A stretch of DNA of 64,000 bases from Acidovorax sp. Root219 (GCF_001428665.1 NZ_LMIJ01000011.1:664251-728250), one strand, 5' to 3'. Positions 53,213-63,731 are shown, counted from the first letter of the stretch. The notes: generated from the sequence alone by a model not told the origin. A program made the numbers and translations.

Positions 53213-54880
53213 ATGCGGAAAATCCCAAGCGTGGCGACCCTCCCCACCCTGCCTATTCAACCTGTTTGTGCCCCGGCAGCGGGCAACCATATTGGTGTGG
53301 CCCACACGCTGGCTTCAAGCGACATCCGCGTGCGGGCCGGGCGCCAGGTCCCCCGGGCGCACCGCCTCTGGCGTGCGCGAGCGGTAGTGACATCCCTGGC
53401 ACTCGCCCTGGCCAGTACGGCCATTCTTCCCGTGCGTCTTGCCCACGCCCAACTCCCCACCCTGGGCGATGGCAGCGAGCTCACCACCAGCGGCGAGCGG
53501 CGCCTGGGCGACCGCATCATCCGCGAGCTGTACCGCGACCCGGACTATATCGACGATGCCGTGCTGTCCGAGTATGTCCAGAGCCTGTGGCTGCCCCTGA
53601 TGGATGCGGCGCGCAAGCGCGGTGAACTCTCGCCGGAGCTGGACGAGCGCTTTGCGTGGGAGATTCTGCTCGGGCGCGACCGCTCGGTGAACGCCTTTGC
53701 GTTGCCGGGCGGCTACCTGGGTGTACACCTGGGCCTGATCGGCGTGGTGACTTCGCGCGATGAACTGGCCTCGGTGCTGGCGCATGAGCTCAGCCACGTC
53801 ACCCAGCGCCATATCTCTCGCCTGATTGCCCAGCAGAGCAAGCAGACGCCCCTGCTGCTGGGTGCCATGATCCTCGGCGCCCTGGCCGCCAGCAAGAACC
53901 CGGGTGCCGCGCAGGCCATGGTGGTCGGGGGGCAGGCGTTGGCCATGCAGACGCAGCTCAATTTCTCGCGCGACATGGAGCGCGAGGCCGACCGTGTCGG
54001 CTACGGGCTCATGGAGCCTGCGGGGTTTGCTCCCCAGGGCTTCGTGAGCATGTTCGACAAGCTGCAGCAGGCCAACCGCATCAACGACAACGGCTCCTGG
54101 CCCTACCTGCGCAGCCACCCGCTGACCACGCAGCGCATGGCCGACATGCAGTCGCGTCTGCCGCCGGGCAAGGCACAACAGCCCGCCCCCGTGTCCACGC
54201 AGGAGCACGCCATGGCCTCCGCGCGGGCGCGGGTGCTCTCCAATCCCGGGGTGGACACCCAGCGCCAGTGGATCGCCGAACCGGGCAGCACCGGCTTTGC
54301 CAGCCAGAGCGCGGCGCGCAAGGCCGCCATCCTGTATGCCTCGGCCCTGGGGAGCAGCCAGCTGCGCGATGCCAAGGCGGCACGCACGACCTGGGCGCTG
54401 CTGGAGGCGCAGGTCCGTGGCGACCTGCCAGCCCAGCGGCTGGCGCAACTGCTCAAGGCAGAAATCGAACTGGCCGCCGGCGATGCAGACGCGGCCCTCG
54501 CTGCGCTGCCTGCTGGGGCCGCCAACGACCACCGGCCGGAGCTGCTGCTGCGCACCCGCGCGCTGGTCAAGCTCGGCCGCTCGGGCGAGGTCACCGGGGC
54601 GCTGCAGACTTGGATCGCCAACCACCCGCGGGACGCCACCGTGTGGCAGTTGATGGCCACCGTGTGGCAGGCCAACGGCCAGCCCCTGCGCGCTGTCCGT
54701 GCCGAGGCCGAGGCCCATGCCACGCGCTATGACTATGCCGCAGCGGTAGACCGTTTCAAGGCGGGGCAAGACCTGGCCAAGCGCAGCGGTGCGTCGGTGG
54801 ACCACTTCGAGGCGTCCATCATCGACACCCGCCTCAAGGCCATGGAATCACTTCTTCGTGAACAGGCCGCCGAGCGCTGA
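53213..54880 (+). CDS. bepA: M48-family periplasmic metalloprotease with TPR tail (BepA-like)
   Basis: A 555-residue protein. The signal peptide hydrophobic stretch is at residues 59-74 with cleavage after AHA (79), so the annotated N terminus is unusually long and the true start may be internal. The M48 domain has the zinc motif HELSH (191-195) and the third ligand in [24 protein letters not shown] and [12 protein letters not shown] flank it. The C-terminal half (about 370-555) is helical and TPR-like. BepA-type proteases watch outer-membrane assembly and degrade stalled LptD/BAM substrates. Divergent from moaC. Its last 33 bases overlap the convergent holin-like gene. Confidence 0.88.
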   Translation: MRKIPSVATLPTLPIQPVCAPAAGNHIGVAHTLASSDIRVRAGRQVPRAHRLWRARAVVTSLALALASTAILPVRLAHAQLPTLGDGSELTTSGERRLGDRIIRELYRDPDYIDDAVLSEYVQSLWLPLMDAARKRGELSPELDERFAWEILLGRDRSVNAFALPGGYLGVHLGLIGVVTSRDELASVLAHELSHVTQRHISRLIAQQSKQTPLLLGAMILGALAASKNPGAAQAMVVGGQALAMQTQLNFSRDMEREADRVGYGLMEPAGFAPQGFVSMFDKLQQANRINDNGSWPYLRSHPLTTQRMADMQSRLPPGKAQQPAPVSTQEHAMASARARVLSNPGVDTQRQWIAEPGSTGFASQSAARKAAILYASALGSSQLRDAKAARTTWALLEAQVRGDLPAQRLAQLLKAEIELAAGDADAALAALPAGAANDHRPELLLRTRALVKLGRSGEVTGALQTWIANHPRDATVWQLMATVWQANGQPLRAVRAEAEAHATRYDYAAAVDRFKAGQDLAKRSGASVDHFEASIIDTRLKAMESLLREQAAER

Positions 54881-55204
54881 TTCGATCACCACGCCGAGCA
54901 GCGAGTAGATCAGCGAGCCGATCAGCGCGGCAGCAAATCCGGTGACCTGGAAGCCATCGAGCACGCTGGCCGCAGCCCAGAACATGAGCGCGTTGATGAC
55001 AAAAAGGAACAGCCCGACCGTCACGATGGTCACGGGCAATGTCAGCACCACGAGGACGGGGCGCAAGATTACATTGAACAGGCCGATCACGAAGGCCGCG
55101 ATCAGCGCCGACGGAAAGCTCTGCACCACCACACCGCTGTAGACATAGGCCACAAACAGCAGCGATGCGGCGCTGAGCAGCCATTTCAGAAGAAGTCGGA
55201 TCAT
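54848..55204 (-). CDS. Small four-helix membrane protein, phage-holin-4 family (PF04020-type, YvlD-like)
   Basis: A 118-residue protein with four hydrophobic helices. GLFNVILRPVLVVLTLPVTIVTVG is the central signature of the family once named phage holin 4, which is widespread in chromosomes with no phage nearby; it is not a true holin by context. Start at ATG 55204. Its 3' end overlaps the 3' end of the bepA-like gene by 33 bases, so the two mRNAs are complementary there. Function unknown. Confidence 0.85.
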   Translation of the reverse strand: MIRLLLKWLLSAASLLFVAYVYSGVVVQSFPSALIAAFVIGLFNVILRPVLVVLTLPVTIVTVGLFLFVINALMFWAAASVLDGFQVTGFAAALIGSLIYSLLGVVIESALGGLFTKK

Positions 55205-55291
55205 GGGCCACAGGATAGCATTGGCCTGTGGCAAAAAGGGGCGCGCAGGCGGCCGGAACACTCCGACCACCTTCCCCTCGAAGCCTGCTGG

Positions 55292-55756
55292 TTACTCGGT
55301 GCCCAGCACCATCAGCAAACCCACGCTGGCAAACAGGCTGCCCAGCGTGCCGGGAAGTGCCCAGCGATTGCCGGTCGGCACGGTGGTTGCCGCGTCGGGT
55401 GCCATGGCGTCCAGCTTGGGGCGGCGCGCGTCCACCACCTGGGCCTTGGTGCTGCCCATGTCGGCCTGCAGCCGGTCCGTCAGCTCCGGCAGCGGGCCCT
55501 TGGCCAGCACCATGGTGACGTGGTCGGGGTGGGCCCTGAGGCCCGGCACCACCTGGGCGAACAGCTTGTCGGCCCACTTGGCGCGCCAGTTTTCGCGCGC
55601 GCTGTGGCTGACCCACTTGCTGATGCGATGGGTCATGCGTGGCGCGCACGCCACCAGCACCCAGTGCGTATTGCCCGCCGAACCGCGCGCAAACAGGGGC
55701 GCGAGGATCTGCAGTGCATGGGCTGCGTCGTCCACGTACACGATGACTTTGTCCAT
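55292..55756 (-). CDS. Uncharacterised protein, weakly UspA-like with C-terminal membrane helix
   Basis: A 154-residue protein. It opens with MDKVIVYVDDAAHALQIL, which resembles the first strand and loop of universal-stress-type alpha/beta domains, and THWVLVACAPRM is a second strand. The last 20 residues (GTLGSLFASVGLLMVLG) form a hydrophobic helix, unusual for UspA proteins. No nucleotide-binding glycine loop is visible. Start chosen at ATG 55756. It sits between the holin-like gene and the riboswitch-controlled TerC gene, all on the minus strand, and could be a distal member of the same transcript. Confidence 0.55.
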   Translation of the reverse strand: MDKVIVYVDDAAHALQILAPLFARGSAGNTHWVLVACAPRMTHRISKWVSHSARENWRAKWADKLFAQVVPGLRAHPDHVTMVLAKGPLPELTDRLQADMGSTKAQVVDARRPKLDAMAPDAATTVPTGNRWALPGTLGSLFASVGLLMVLGTE

Positions 55757-55841
55757 ATGCGTAAGCTCCCTGGTCGGGGGCTGCCGCCAAAGGCGCTCGG
55801 CGAGCGCCCCGCAGTCAGCCCATGGGGTCATTGAAGTCCGC

Positions 55842-56576
55842 TCAACCGTGTTCCACCGGGGCGGCAGTGGCAGTGCGGCGTGCCAGGATCATCTTGCCAA
55901 GCGCCAGCACCAGCAAGGCACCTGCCACGCTTGCACCATACCTGATCATGTCGGTCTGCGGGATCTTGATCATCCACTGCCACTTGTCAGGATTGGAGAA
56001 GACCGGGTCGGTCACCAGCATCCCGCCAGCGATCCAGCCCAGCAGCATCCCGCCCAGCGTGATGATGAACGGGAAGCGCTCCATCAGCTTGATCACCAGC
56101 TGGCTGCCCCAGACGATGATCGGGATCGAGATCAGGAGGCCCAGCACCACCAGCAGGAACTGGTGCTCGCCCGCGTTCTGTGCAGCGCCAGCGATGGCGA
56201 TCACGTTGTCCACGCTCATCACCAGGTCGGCGACGATGATGGTCTTGATGGCGGCCAGCAGCTTGTCGCTGCCCTGCACGTCACCGTGGCCATCTTCATC
56301 GGGGGCCAGCAGCTTGACGCCGATCCACACCAGCAGCACCGCGCCCACGAACTTGAGGAATGGCAGCGCCAGCAGCGTCATGGCGAAGGCGATCAGGATC
56401 ACGCGCAGAACGATGGCGCCTGCCGTGCCCCAGATGATGCCCTTGGTACGCTGAGCGGGGGGCAGCTTGCGGCAGGCCAGGGCAATGACCACCGCATTGT
56501 CGCCACCCAGCAGGATGTCGATGATGATGATCTGTCCCAGCGCGAGCCAGAATTCGGGCGAAGCCAAAAATTCCAT
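55842..56576 (-). CDS. TerC-family membrane protein, probable manganese exporter (riboswitch-controlled)
   Basis: A 244-residue protein with about seven helices. ILLGGDNAVVIALACRKLP and DLVMSVDNVIAIAGAAQ are the two TerC metal-binding signatures; SIPIIVWGSQLVIKLMERFP and LGGMLLGWIAGGM complete the family. It is a paralogue of the TerC gene at 27426-28109, with an extra hydrophilic loop (APDEDGHGDVQGSD). A yybP-ykoY-type manganese riboswitch lies about 160 bases upstream on the same strand, which argues for manganese export. Start at ATG 56576, with GAGGA upstream. Confidence 0.92.
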   Translation of the reverse strand: MEFLASPEFWLALGQIIIIDILLGGDNAVVIALACRKLPPAQRTKGIIWGTAGAIVLRVILIAFAMTLLALPFLKFVGAVLLVWIGVKLLAPDEDGHGDVQGSDKLLAAIKTIIVADLVMSVDNVIAIAGAAQNAGEHQFLLVVLGLLISIPIIVWGSQLVIKLMERFPFIITLGGMLLGWIAGGMLVTDPVFSNPDKWQWMIKIPQTDMIRYGASVAGALLVLALGKMILARRTATAAPVEHG

Positions 56577-56664
56577 AAATTCCTCAATATCGGTAGATAA
56601 AAGGAGGGCTTGGCGACAATGTAGCGCCAAGTCCATCCGGGGGATAGAGGGCCTGCGGTCGGAG

Positions 56665-56720
56665 GATCAAGGGCTCGCCCGCGTTGCGCGGGTCGTCGAA
56701 TCGGGAGGGCGGCCTTGATC
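56665..56720 (-). promoter_or_regulatory. Candidate expression platform of the terC riboswitch
   Basis: On the minus-strand RNA, GATCAAGG (56720-56713) can pair with CCTTGATC (56672-56665). Inside this, CCCGCG and CGCGGG (56792-like arms at 56678-56683 and 56687-56692 on the plus strand) form a six-base-pair hairpin with a three-base loop. The structure lies just after the aptamer and 90 bases before the terC start codon, where a switching hairpin is expected. Confidence 0.45.
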
Positions 56721-56737
56721 AGCCCACAGAGGGCCCA

Positions 56738-56893
56738 TCAAAGGTCTTGCTCGGCCCAGCGCCCTTCCTGCGCGCTGAACCCGGCCTGCCGGAAGCGGTG
56801 TTTCGCTTCGTATTGACGACAGGTCCGATGCCACGCGATGGCTGTGCCCTGTGGGCGCAGCGCGGGTGCGTGGCGGGAGCTACTCCCCTTCGA
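56738..56893 (-). ncRNA. yybP-ykoY (manganese) riboswitch aptamer
   Basis: Read on the minus strand, the segment contains GGGGAGTAGC (56888-56879), the hallmark loop-1 element of yybP-ykoY RNAs. It also has GTCGTCAATACG (56820-56809), matching the conserved loop-3 region, and ends GAGCAAGACC. The closing P1 helix is visible: TCGAAGG (56893-56887) pairs with CCTTTGA (56744-56738), with one G-U pair. This RNA family binds Mn2+ and switches on manganese efflux genes. It leads directly to a TerC-family gene, a known target class. Confidence 0.88.
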
Positions 56894-57113
56894 AGCCGCA
56901 ATTGGACCATCGCCCGGCCGTGAACGCAAGCCCCGCAGAGCGCGGCCGGCTGGCACCCAAGGGATAACGAGCACATGCCGCCACGCATTTTGATCGGCAC
57001 CTTTTTGCCTTTGCGGTGTGACAAAACCGTGACTATCATGTGTTTCGCCATGCATCTGCACCACCCGCAGGCTGCATCCCCGCCTTTCCCCACTGGATCG
57101 AGGACCGAGACCC

Positions 57114-58979
57114 ATGACCATCTCCACTACCGGGCGCCGCTGGCAGCTCGCCCTGCTCAGCGCAGCCGCCGTGGCCGCTCTGGCTGCCTGCGGAGGCAGC
57201 AACGACACCCCCATCGCCGAGCCCGTGGAGCAGTACGTGCCGCCCGAGCCGCCCTCGGGCTACACGCCCAAGACCATCGCCTATGCCAACAAGGACATGG
57301 TCGCTGCGGCCAACCCGCTGGCCGTGCAGACCGGCACCGCCATCTTGGCCAAGGGCGGCAGCGCCATCGATGCGGCCATCGCCGTGCAGATGGTGCTCAA
57401 CCTGGTGGAGCCGCAATCGTCGGGCATCGGCGGCGGCGCCTTCATGCTGCACTTCGACAAGGGCGCCAACCGGCTGCTGGCCTATGACGGCCGCGAGACC
57501 GCGCCCATGGCTGCCACGCCCAACCTGTTCATCGGTGCCGATGGCAACCCGCTGGCCTTCCTGACCGCGGTGGACGGTGGCCTCTCCGTGGGCACCCCAG
57601 GCGTGCTGCGCATGCTCGAAGCCGCGCACAAGGCGCACGGCAAGCTGCCGTGGAAGGACCTGTTCGATCCCGCCATCAAGCTCAGCGAAGATGGCTTTGC
57701 GATCTCCGAGCGCATGAGCGTCTCCATCGCCGGCTCGGCCGCGCGCATCAAGGCCCAGGGCGAGCCCGGCGCCAGCTACTTCCTCCGTGCCGACGGCACG
57801 GCCAAACCTACCGGCACCCTGCTCAAGAACCCCGAGCTGGCTGCGACGCTGCGCACCATTGCCGCTGGCGGTGCCGATGCCTTCTACAAGGGTGCCATCG
57901 CCGCCGACATCGTGGCCAAGGTCTCGGGCCACCCCACCAACCCGGGCAAGCTCGCGCTGTCCGACCTGAACAACTACACGCCCAAGGTGCGTGAACCCGT
58001 GTGCGGCGTGTACCGCACCAAGTACCGCGTCTGCGGCATGCCCGCGCCCAGTTCGGGCGGCATCGCCGTGCTGCAGACCCTGGGCATGCTCGAAAGCTTC
58101 GACCTGGCGGCGATGAAGCCCAACACGCTTGACTCGGTGCATGTGGTCTCCGAGGCTTACCGCCTGGCCTATGCCGACCGCGCCCTGTACGTGGCCGACC
58201 CCGACTTCGTGGCCGTGCCCCAGGCCGGCATGATCAATGCCGACTACCTCAAGGGCCGTGCGCGCCTGATCGACATGCAGCGCAGCATCGGCACGCCCGT
58301 GGCCGGCACGCCTCCCGGCGTGGTGGCATCCCGCGGTGCCGACAGCTCGCTGAACCTGCCTTCCACCACCCACCTGTCCATCGTCGATGCCTCGGGCAAT
58401 GCCGTATCGATGACCACCACCATCGAGAACGGCTTCGGCAGCCTGCAGATGGTGCGCGGTTTCCTGTTGAACAACCAGCTCACCGACTTCTCGTTCACCG
58501 CCACCGACTCCGCCGGCAAGGCCATCGCCAACAGCGTGCAGCCCGGCAAGCGGCCACGCAGCTCCATGGCGCCGACCATCATCTTCAACGCCGCCACCGG
58601 CGACTTCGAAGGGGCCATCGGCTCGCCCGGCGGCAGCGCCATCATCCAGTACACCGCCAAGAGCATTCTGGGCATGACCGACTGGGGGCTGAACGTGCAG
58701 CAGGCCATCAACCTGCCCAACTTCGGCGCGCAGACCAACGCCACCACCTCCATCGAGAAGGGCTCGGTCATCGACACGGCCGCCATCCGCGACGGCCTCA
58801 GGGCCCGTGGCCACACCGTGGCGCAGACCGACACCTTTGCCAGCGGCCTGCACGGCGTGGTGTTCAACGGCGTGCGCGCCAACGGCAATGCCGGCCTGCT
58901 CTCGCGCAACCCCGCAGCGGGTACTTACGCCGGCGGCGCTGATCCGCGGCGTGAGGGCATTGCGCTGGGCAACAACTGA
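57114..58979 (+). CDS. ggt: Gamma-glutamyltransferase, lipoprotein form
   Basis: A 621-residue Ntn-hydrolase that cleaves gamma-glutamyl bonds of glutathione in the periplasm. The N terminus ALLSAAAVAALAACGG carries a lipobox, so it is probably anchored in the outer membrane. QSSGIGGGAFMLHFD and YDGRETAP belong to the large subunit. Autocleavage should occur before Thr418 in TTHLSIVD, the nucleophile of the small subunit. SPGGSAIIQY and RPRSSMAPTI hold the oxyanion and lid regions. A gap of 537 bp separates it from the divergent TerC gene. A terminator follows the stop. Confidence 0.95.
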   Translation: MTISTTGRRWQLALLSAAAVAALAACGGSNDTPIAEPVEQYVPPEPPSGYTPKTIAYANKDMVAAANPLAVQTGTAILAKGGSAIDAAIAVQMVLNLVEPQSSGIGGGAFMLHFDKGANRLLAYDGRETAPMAATPNLFIGADGNPLAFLTAVDGGLSVGTPGVLRMLEAAHKAHGKLPWKDLFDPAIKLSEDGFAISERMSVSIAGSAARIKAQGEPGASYFLRADGTAKPTGTLLKNPELAATLRTIAAGGADAFYKGAIAADIVAKVSGHPTNPGKLALSDLNNYTPKVREPVCGVYRTKYRVCGMPAPSSGGIAVLQTLGMLESFDLAAMKPNTLDSVHVVSEAYRLAYADRALYVADPDFVAVPQAGMINADYLKGRARLIDMQRSIGTPVAGTPPGVVASRGADSSLNLPSTTHLSIVDASGNAVSMTTTIENGFGSLQMVRGFLLNNQLTDFSFTATDSAGKAIANSVQPGKRPRSSMAPTIIFNAATGDFEGAIGSPGGSAIIQYTAKSILGMTDWGLNVQQAINLPNFGAQTNATTSIEKGSVIDTAAIRDGLRARGHTVAQTDTFASGLHGVVFNGVRANGNAGLLSRNPAAGTYAGGADPRREGIALGNN

Positions 58980-59028
58980 GCCGATTAACCTCCTTGCCCG
59001 CATGCCGGGCAAGGCCGGTTATGCTCCG

Positions 59029-59067
59029 GGCCCCTGCTGGTTAGAACCTGGCGGGGGCTCTTTTTTT
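59029..59067 (+). terminator. Rho-independent terminator after ggt, abutting the next start codon
   Basis: GCCCCTGCTGGTT (about 59031-59043) pairs imperfectly with AACCTGGCGGGGGC (about 59046-59059), followed by a run of seven T at 59061-59067. The T-run ends at the base before the ATG of the DUF3717/DUF1289 gene, so terminator and translation start adjoin. Confidence 0.75.
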
Positions 59068-59559
59068 ATGCCCCCCTCGTCCATCCACATCACCGACATC
59101 GAAGCCGCCATCAACCACTGGCGCGAGCGCTCCCCCTCGCCCGATGGCATGACCCTGGCGCCGCAGATCCGGGCCCTGGCCGAGGTGTATGCGCTGATGG
59201 TCTACTGGCACGAGGACGAGGCGGACGAGGCCAGCTTTCCGCCAGAGGCCATGGCGGCATGGAAGGCCTGGTACGACACCACGCCCGACACCCCGTGCAT
59301 CGCCATCTGCTCCACCAGCCAGGGCGATGACCAATGCAAGGGCTGCGGCCGCAGCTTCGACGAGGTGCAGCACTGGCTCGCCTACACCGCAGCTGAAAAG
59401 CGCAGTGTGTGGCGCCGCATCACGCTGGAGCACTCGGCCTGGCGTTTCAACCGGTACTCGGAGCGCGCGGCAGAAGGGCCATCGGCGAAGGCCCCGGTGC
59501 CAGAGGCCGCTGTAGGCTTACCGGTGCCCCCGGCACGGAGCCGGCTCCGCCAGGCATAG
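59068..59559 (+). CDS. DUF3717-DUF1289 fusion protein
   Basis: A 163-residue protein of two small domains. Residues 5-60 match DUF3717 (ITDIEAAINHWRERSPS, then LAEVYALMVYW). Residues about 75-130 match DUF1289, with four cysteines in TPCIAICS and DDQCKGCGRSFDEV that probably bind zinc, then a final EKRSVWRRI. The function of neither is known; DUF1289 genes often stand alone next to housekeeping genes. The C-terminal 30 residues are disordered-looking. No normal ribosome-binding site is possible, because a terminator T-run directly precedes the ATG. Confidence 0.82.
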   Translation: MPPSSIHITDIEAAINHWRERSPSPDGMTLAPQIRALAEVYALMVYWHEDEADEASFPPEAMAAWKAWYDTTPDTPCIAICSTSQGDDQCKGCGRSFDEVQHWLAYTAAEKRSVWRRITLEHSAWRFNRYSERAAEGPSAKAPVPEAAVGLPVPPARSRLRQA

Positions 59560-59601
59560 CGGCCCCTGTACGCCGCGCCCCCAAACCGGTATGGTGGGGC
59601 C

Positions 59602-59907
59602 ATGCTGCGACTGACCCAGGCCCCCAACATCGCGATTGCCACGCTCTGGGCCGACATCCTGTGCGAGGCCGGCATGACCGCCTCGGTGCAGCGCCAGTAC
59701 CTGGGTGCCGCCGCCGGCCACCTGCCGCCCGACCAGTGCCTGCCCGAGATCTGGCTCGAATACGACGAGCACGCCAGCCGCGCACGCACCCTGCTCCATG
59801 ACCTGCAAAACCTGCCACAGCGCCACTGGGTGTGCCGTTGCGGTGAGACGGTGGAGGGTGGCTTCGAGCAGTGCTGGCACTGCGGCGTGTTGATGCCGCG
59901 CGACTGA
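59602..59907 (+). CDS. DUF2007-type protein with C-terminal zinc ribbon
   Basis: A 101-residue protein. The N-terminal part (LTQAPNIAIATLWADILCEAGM and YLGAAAGHLPPDQCLPEIWLEYDEHASRA) matches DUF2007, a small alpha/beta fold annotated as a putative signal-transducing protein. The C terminus holds CRCGE and CWHCG, two CxC/CxxC pairs of a zinc ribbon. It follows the DUF3717/DUF1289 gene by 42 bp and may share its transcript. Function unknown. Confidence 0.8.
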   Translation: MLRLTQAPNIAIATLWADILCEAGMTASVQRQYLGAAAGHLPPDQCLPEIWLEYDEHASRARTLLHDLQNLPQRHWVCRCGETVEGGFEQCWHCGVLMPRD

Positions 59908-59954
59908 GCTTCAGCCCCTGTGCCTGCCGCTGCTGCGCGGCCAGGATGCGGCGG

Positions 59955-60515
59955 TTACTTCCAGCGCACCGGCTCCACGACCACACTGCCCAGATTGCTG
60001 CTCAGCGTCAGGGCGCTTTCCTGCACCGTGGCCTGCAGTTGCATGCTGCGCTCGGCCAGGGCCGCCAGGGCCTGCGAAGCTTCGGTGGGAATGCGCCAGA
60101 CCTGCAGTTTTTCCAGGCGCGAGAGTTTGGTCTCGATACCCTTCCACCAGATCTCGGCCGCGTGGTTGAAGCAGTACACCACCACGCTGTCGGACTTGCT
60201 GCAGGCCTTGGTCAGCGGTTTGTCTTCGGGCTGGCCGACCTCGATCCAGACGCGCTTGCGGCCGGTGAAATCGGTCAGCGATGCGTCCGGATCGTCCGGG
60301 TCCGACAGCCCGGCGCCAAAGGCCAACGTGCCATCGCCATTGCAGATGTCGTTGAGGTCGTGCGCGTGGATGGCCAGCGCCGCCAGGCGCACCATCATGC
60401 GCTCGTCGGTCTCGCTCGGGTGCCGCGCCAGCGTCAGCGCATGGTCCGCGTAGTAGCCGTGGTCGATGTCGGCGATCTGCAGATTCGCCTTGAAGATGGT
60501 GGATTTGATGGCCAT
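59955..60515 (-). CDS. yaeQ: YaeQ family protein
   Basis: A 186-residue soluble protein of the YaeQ family, which has a nuclease-like (PD-(D/E)XK-related) fold but no established activity. MAIKSTIFKANLQIADIDHGYY is the family N terminus; HPSETDERMMVRLAALAI, TGRKRVWIEVGQPEDKPL and WWKGIETKLSRLEKL follow. Start at ATG 60515. Convergent with the zinc-ribbon gene, 47 bp apart. Confidence 0.93.
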   Translation of the reverse strand: MAIKSTIFKANLQIADIDHGYYADHALTLARHPSETDERMMVRLAALAIHAHDLNDICNGDGTLAFGAGLSDPDDPDASLTDFTGRKRVWIEVGQPEDKPLTKACSKSDSVVVYCFNHAAEIWWKGIETKLSRLEKLQVWRIPTEASQALAALAERSMQLQATVQESALTLSSNLGSVVVEPVRWK

Positions 60516-60675
60516 GCGGTCTCACTGAACAACAATTGACCGCTGCCCATGCCCGTGTGCAGGCAACAGAGGCCGTGAAAATAGGAAATCACCATGCGCC
60601 ACAGGGCACAGGCGATTTTCGTCGCGGGCATGCCGCGCCTGGGCCGCTGGGCTCCGGGCTTGCGGCAGAAACTGC

Positions 60676-62181
<1,506 letters not shown>

Positions 62182-62306
62182 CTACAGGCGCTCCTGCGCG
62201 TTCTGGTATCCCCCATGCGGGGGGCTTGCGGGACAGGCGCCAGGGGGCGCAGCCGATAGAATCGGTCGTGTAACGTCAGCTTATCCCGCGCACTGGAAAC
62301 CACCCC

Positions 62307-62921
62307 ATGAAATTGATCGGAGCCTCCGCCAGCCCTTATGTACGCAAGGTGCGCGTCGTCATGGCCGAAAAGAAGCTCGACTACCAGTTCGTGCAGGAAA
62401 ACGTCTGGGCCGACGACACGAGCATCGCCACCTCCAACCCGCTGGGCAAGGTGCCCTGCCTGGTGATGGAAGGCGGCGAGGCCGTCTTCGACTCGCGCGT
62501 GATCGTCGAGTACCTGGACACCCTCTCTCCTGTGGGCAAGCTCATCCCCAGCCAGGGCCGTGAGCGTGCCGAGGTCAAGACCTGGGAAGCCCTGGCCGAC
62601 GGTGTGGTGGACGCGGCCATCCTCGCCCGCCTGGAAGCCACCTGGGCCCACCGCAAGGACAGCGAGCGCAGCCAGGCCTGGATCGACCGCCAGATGCGCA
62701 AGGTCAACGACAGCCTCAAGTCCATGAGCCAGGGCCTGGGCGACAAACCCTACTGCAGTGGTATCCACCTGAGCCTGTCGGACATCGCCGTGGGCTGCGC
62801 CCTGGGCTGGCTCGAATTCCGCTTCCCGGACGTAGCCTGGCGCAGCGAGTACCCCAACCTGGGCAAGCTGCTGGACAAGCTCATGCAGCGCCCGAGCTTC
62901 GCAGACACCAAGCCCTCTTGA
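62307..62921 (+). CDS. Glutathione S-transferase family protein
   Basis: A 204-residue GST. The N-terminal thioredoxin-like domain begins KLIGASASPYVRKVRVVMAE, with NPLGKVPCL and FDSRVIVEYLD in the glutathione site. The C-terminal helical domain contains LSLSDIAVGCALGWLEFRFP, the N-capping motif. It resembles the stringent-starvation/YibF-type bacterial GSTs. Divergent from purB across 251 bp that contain no gene or clear promoter. Substrate unknown. Confidence 0.9.
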   Translation: MKLIGASASPYVRKVRVVMAEKKLDYQFVQENVWADDTSIATSNPLGKVPCLVMEGGEAVFDSRVIVEYLDTLSPVGKLIPSQGRERAEVKTWEALADGVVDAAILARLEATWAHRKDSERSQAWIDRQMRKVNDSLKSMSQGLGDKPYCSGIHLSLSDIAVGCALGWLEFRFPDVAWRSEYPNLGKLLDKLMQRPSFADTKPS

Positions 62922-62971
62922 TCGCACCGGAGGGGCCAGAGGGGCTGGCCCTTGCCGTATGCTTGGCGCAT

Positions 62972-63691
62972 ATGGACGAAACGGTTCAAAATCCCCAGCC
63001 ATCCGCCAGTGCCAGCCGCCCGGCGCGGCAACGCGCTGCGCGCGAGGCTGCGGCCACCCCCGGTGCCGAGCGTGTACGCGTGAACGACCCCGACCGCACG
63101 ATGGCCAACATCCTGCAGGTGGCCACGGCGGAGTTCGCGGACAAAGGCCTGGCCGGTGCCCGCATCGATGAGATCGCGGCGCTCACCAGCACCAGCAAGC
63201 GCATGATCTACTACTATTTCGGTAGCAAGGAAGGCTTGTACGTCAAGGTGTTGGAGGAAGCCTATCGCCGCATCCGGCAGATCGAGTCGGAGCTGCACCT
63301 GGAAGACCTGGCGCCCGAGCAGGCCCTGCGCACCCTGGTCGGCTTCACCTTCGACTACCAGTTGGCCAACCCCGACTTCATCCGCCTGGTGATGAACGAG
63401 AACATGCACCGCGGCGAGTACATCAGCCGCTCCACGACCATCCAGGAGCTCAACATCCCGGTCATTCATGCGGTGCACAAGGTCTACCAGCGCGGCGTGG
63501 GCGCAGGCGTCTTCCGGCCCGACGTGGACCCGGTTGATCTGCACATGTCGATCTCGGCGCTGTGCTTCTTCAACGTCTCCAACCGGCACACCTTCGGCGC
63601 CATCTTCAAGCGCACGCTCGACTCGCCGGCCGCCATGGCCGAGCGCCGCGAATCCATCGTCGAGATGATCGTGCGCTTCCTGCGCCCCTGA
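62972..63691 (+). CDS. TetR-family transcriptional regulator
   Basis: A 239-residue regulator. A disordered N-terminal tail of about 40 residues precedes the helix-turn-helix: ILQVATAEFADKGLAGARID, then EIAALTSTSKRMIYYYFGSKEGLY. The C-terminal domain (TLVGFTFDYQLANPDFIRLV) is of the type common in regulators of transport and aromatic catabolism. The start used is ATG 62972; a TTG at 62918 would add 18 residues and overlap the GST gene. The TRAP transporter gene lies 106 bp downstream behind an inverted repeat that may be its operator. Confidence 0.9.
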   Translation: MDETVQNPQPSASASRPARQRAAREAAATPGAERVRVNDPDRTMANILQVATAEFADKGLAGARIDEIAALTSTSKRMIYYYFGSKEGLYVKVLEEAYRRIRQIESELHLEDLAPEQALRTLVGFTFDYQLANPDFIRLVMNENMHRGEYISRSTTIQELNIPVIHAVHKVYQRGVGAGVFRPDVDPVDLHMSISALCFFNVSNRHTFGAIFKRTLDSPAAMAERRESIVEMIVRFLRP

Positions 63692-63731
63692 GCTTTCGCG
63701 GCAACCACGCCCCGGCTGCGGGGGATCAGGG

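Larger units (their letters stand above)
56577..57113. other. 537-bp noncoding region between terC and ggt
   Basis: No gene was found. The minus strand carries the 5' leader of the TerC gene: yybP-ykoY aptamer at 56738-56893 and a candidate expression platform at 56665-56720. The promoter of that leader should lie between about 56900 and 57000. The plus strand 3' part (57000-57113) must contain the ggt promoter, but no clear -35/-10 pair was recognised. Confidence 0.7.

Noticed and set aside
54848-55204. Prophage remnant suggested by the holin-family name
   Set aside because: No other phage gene is nearby, and this family is common as an ordinary chromosomal membrane protein.
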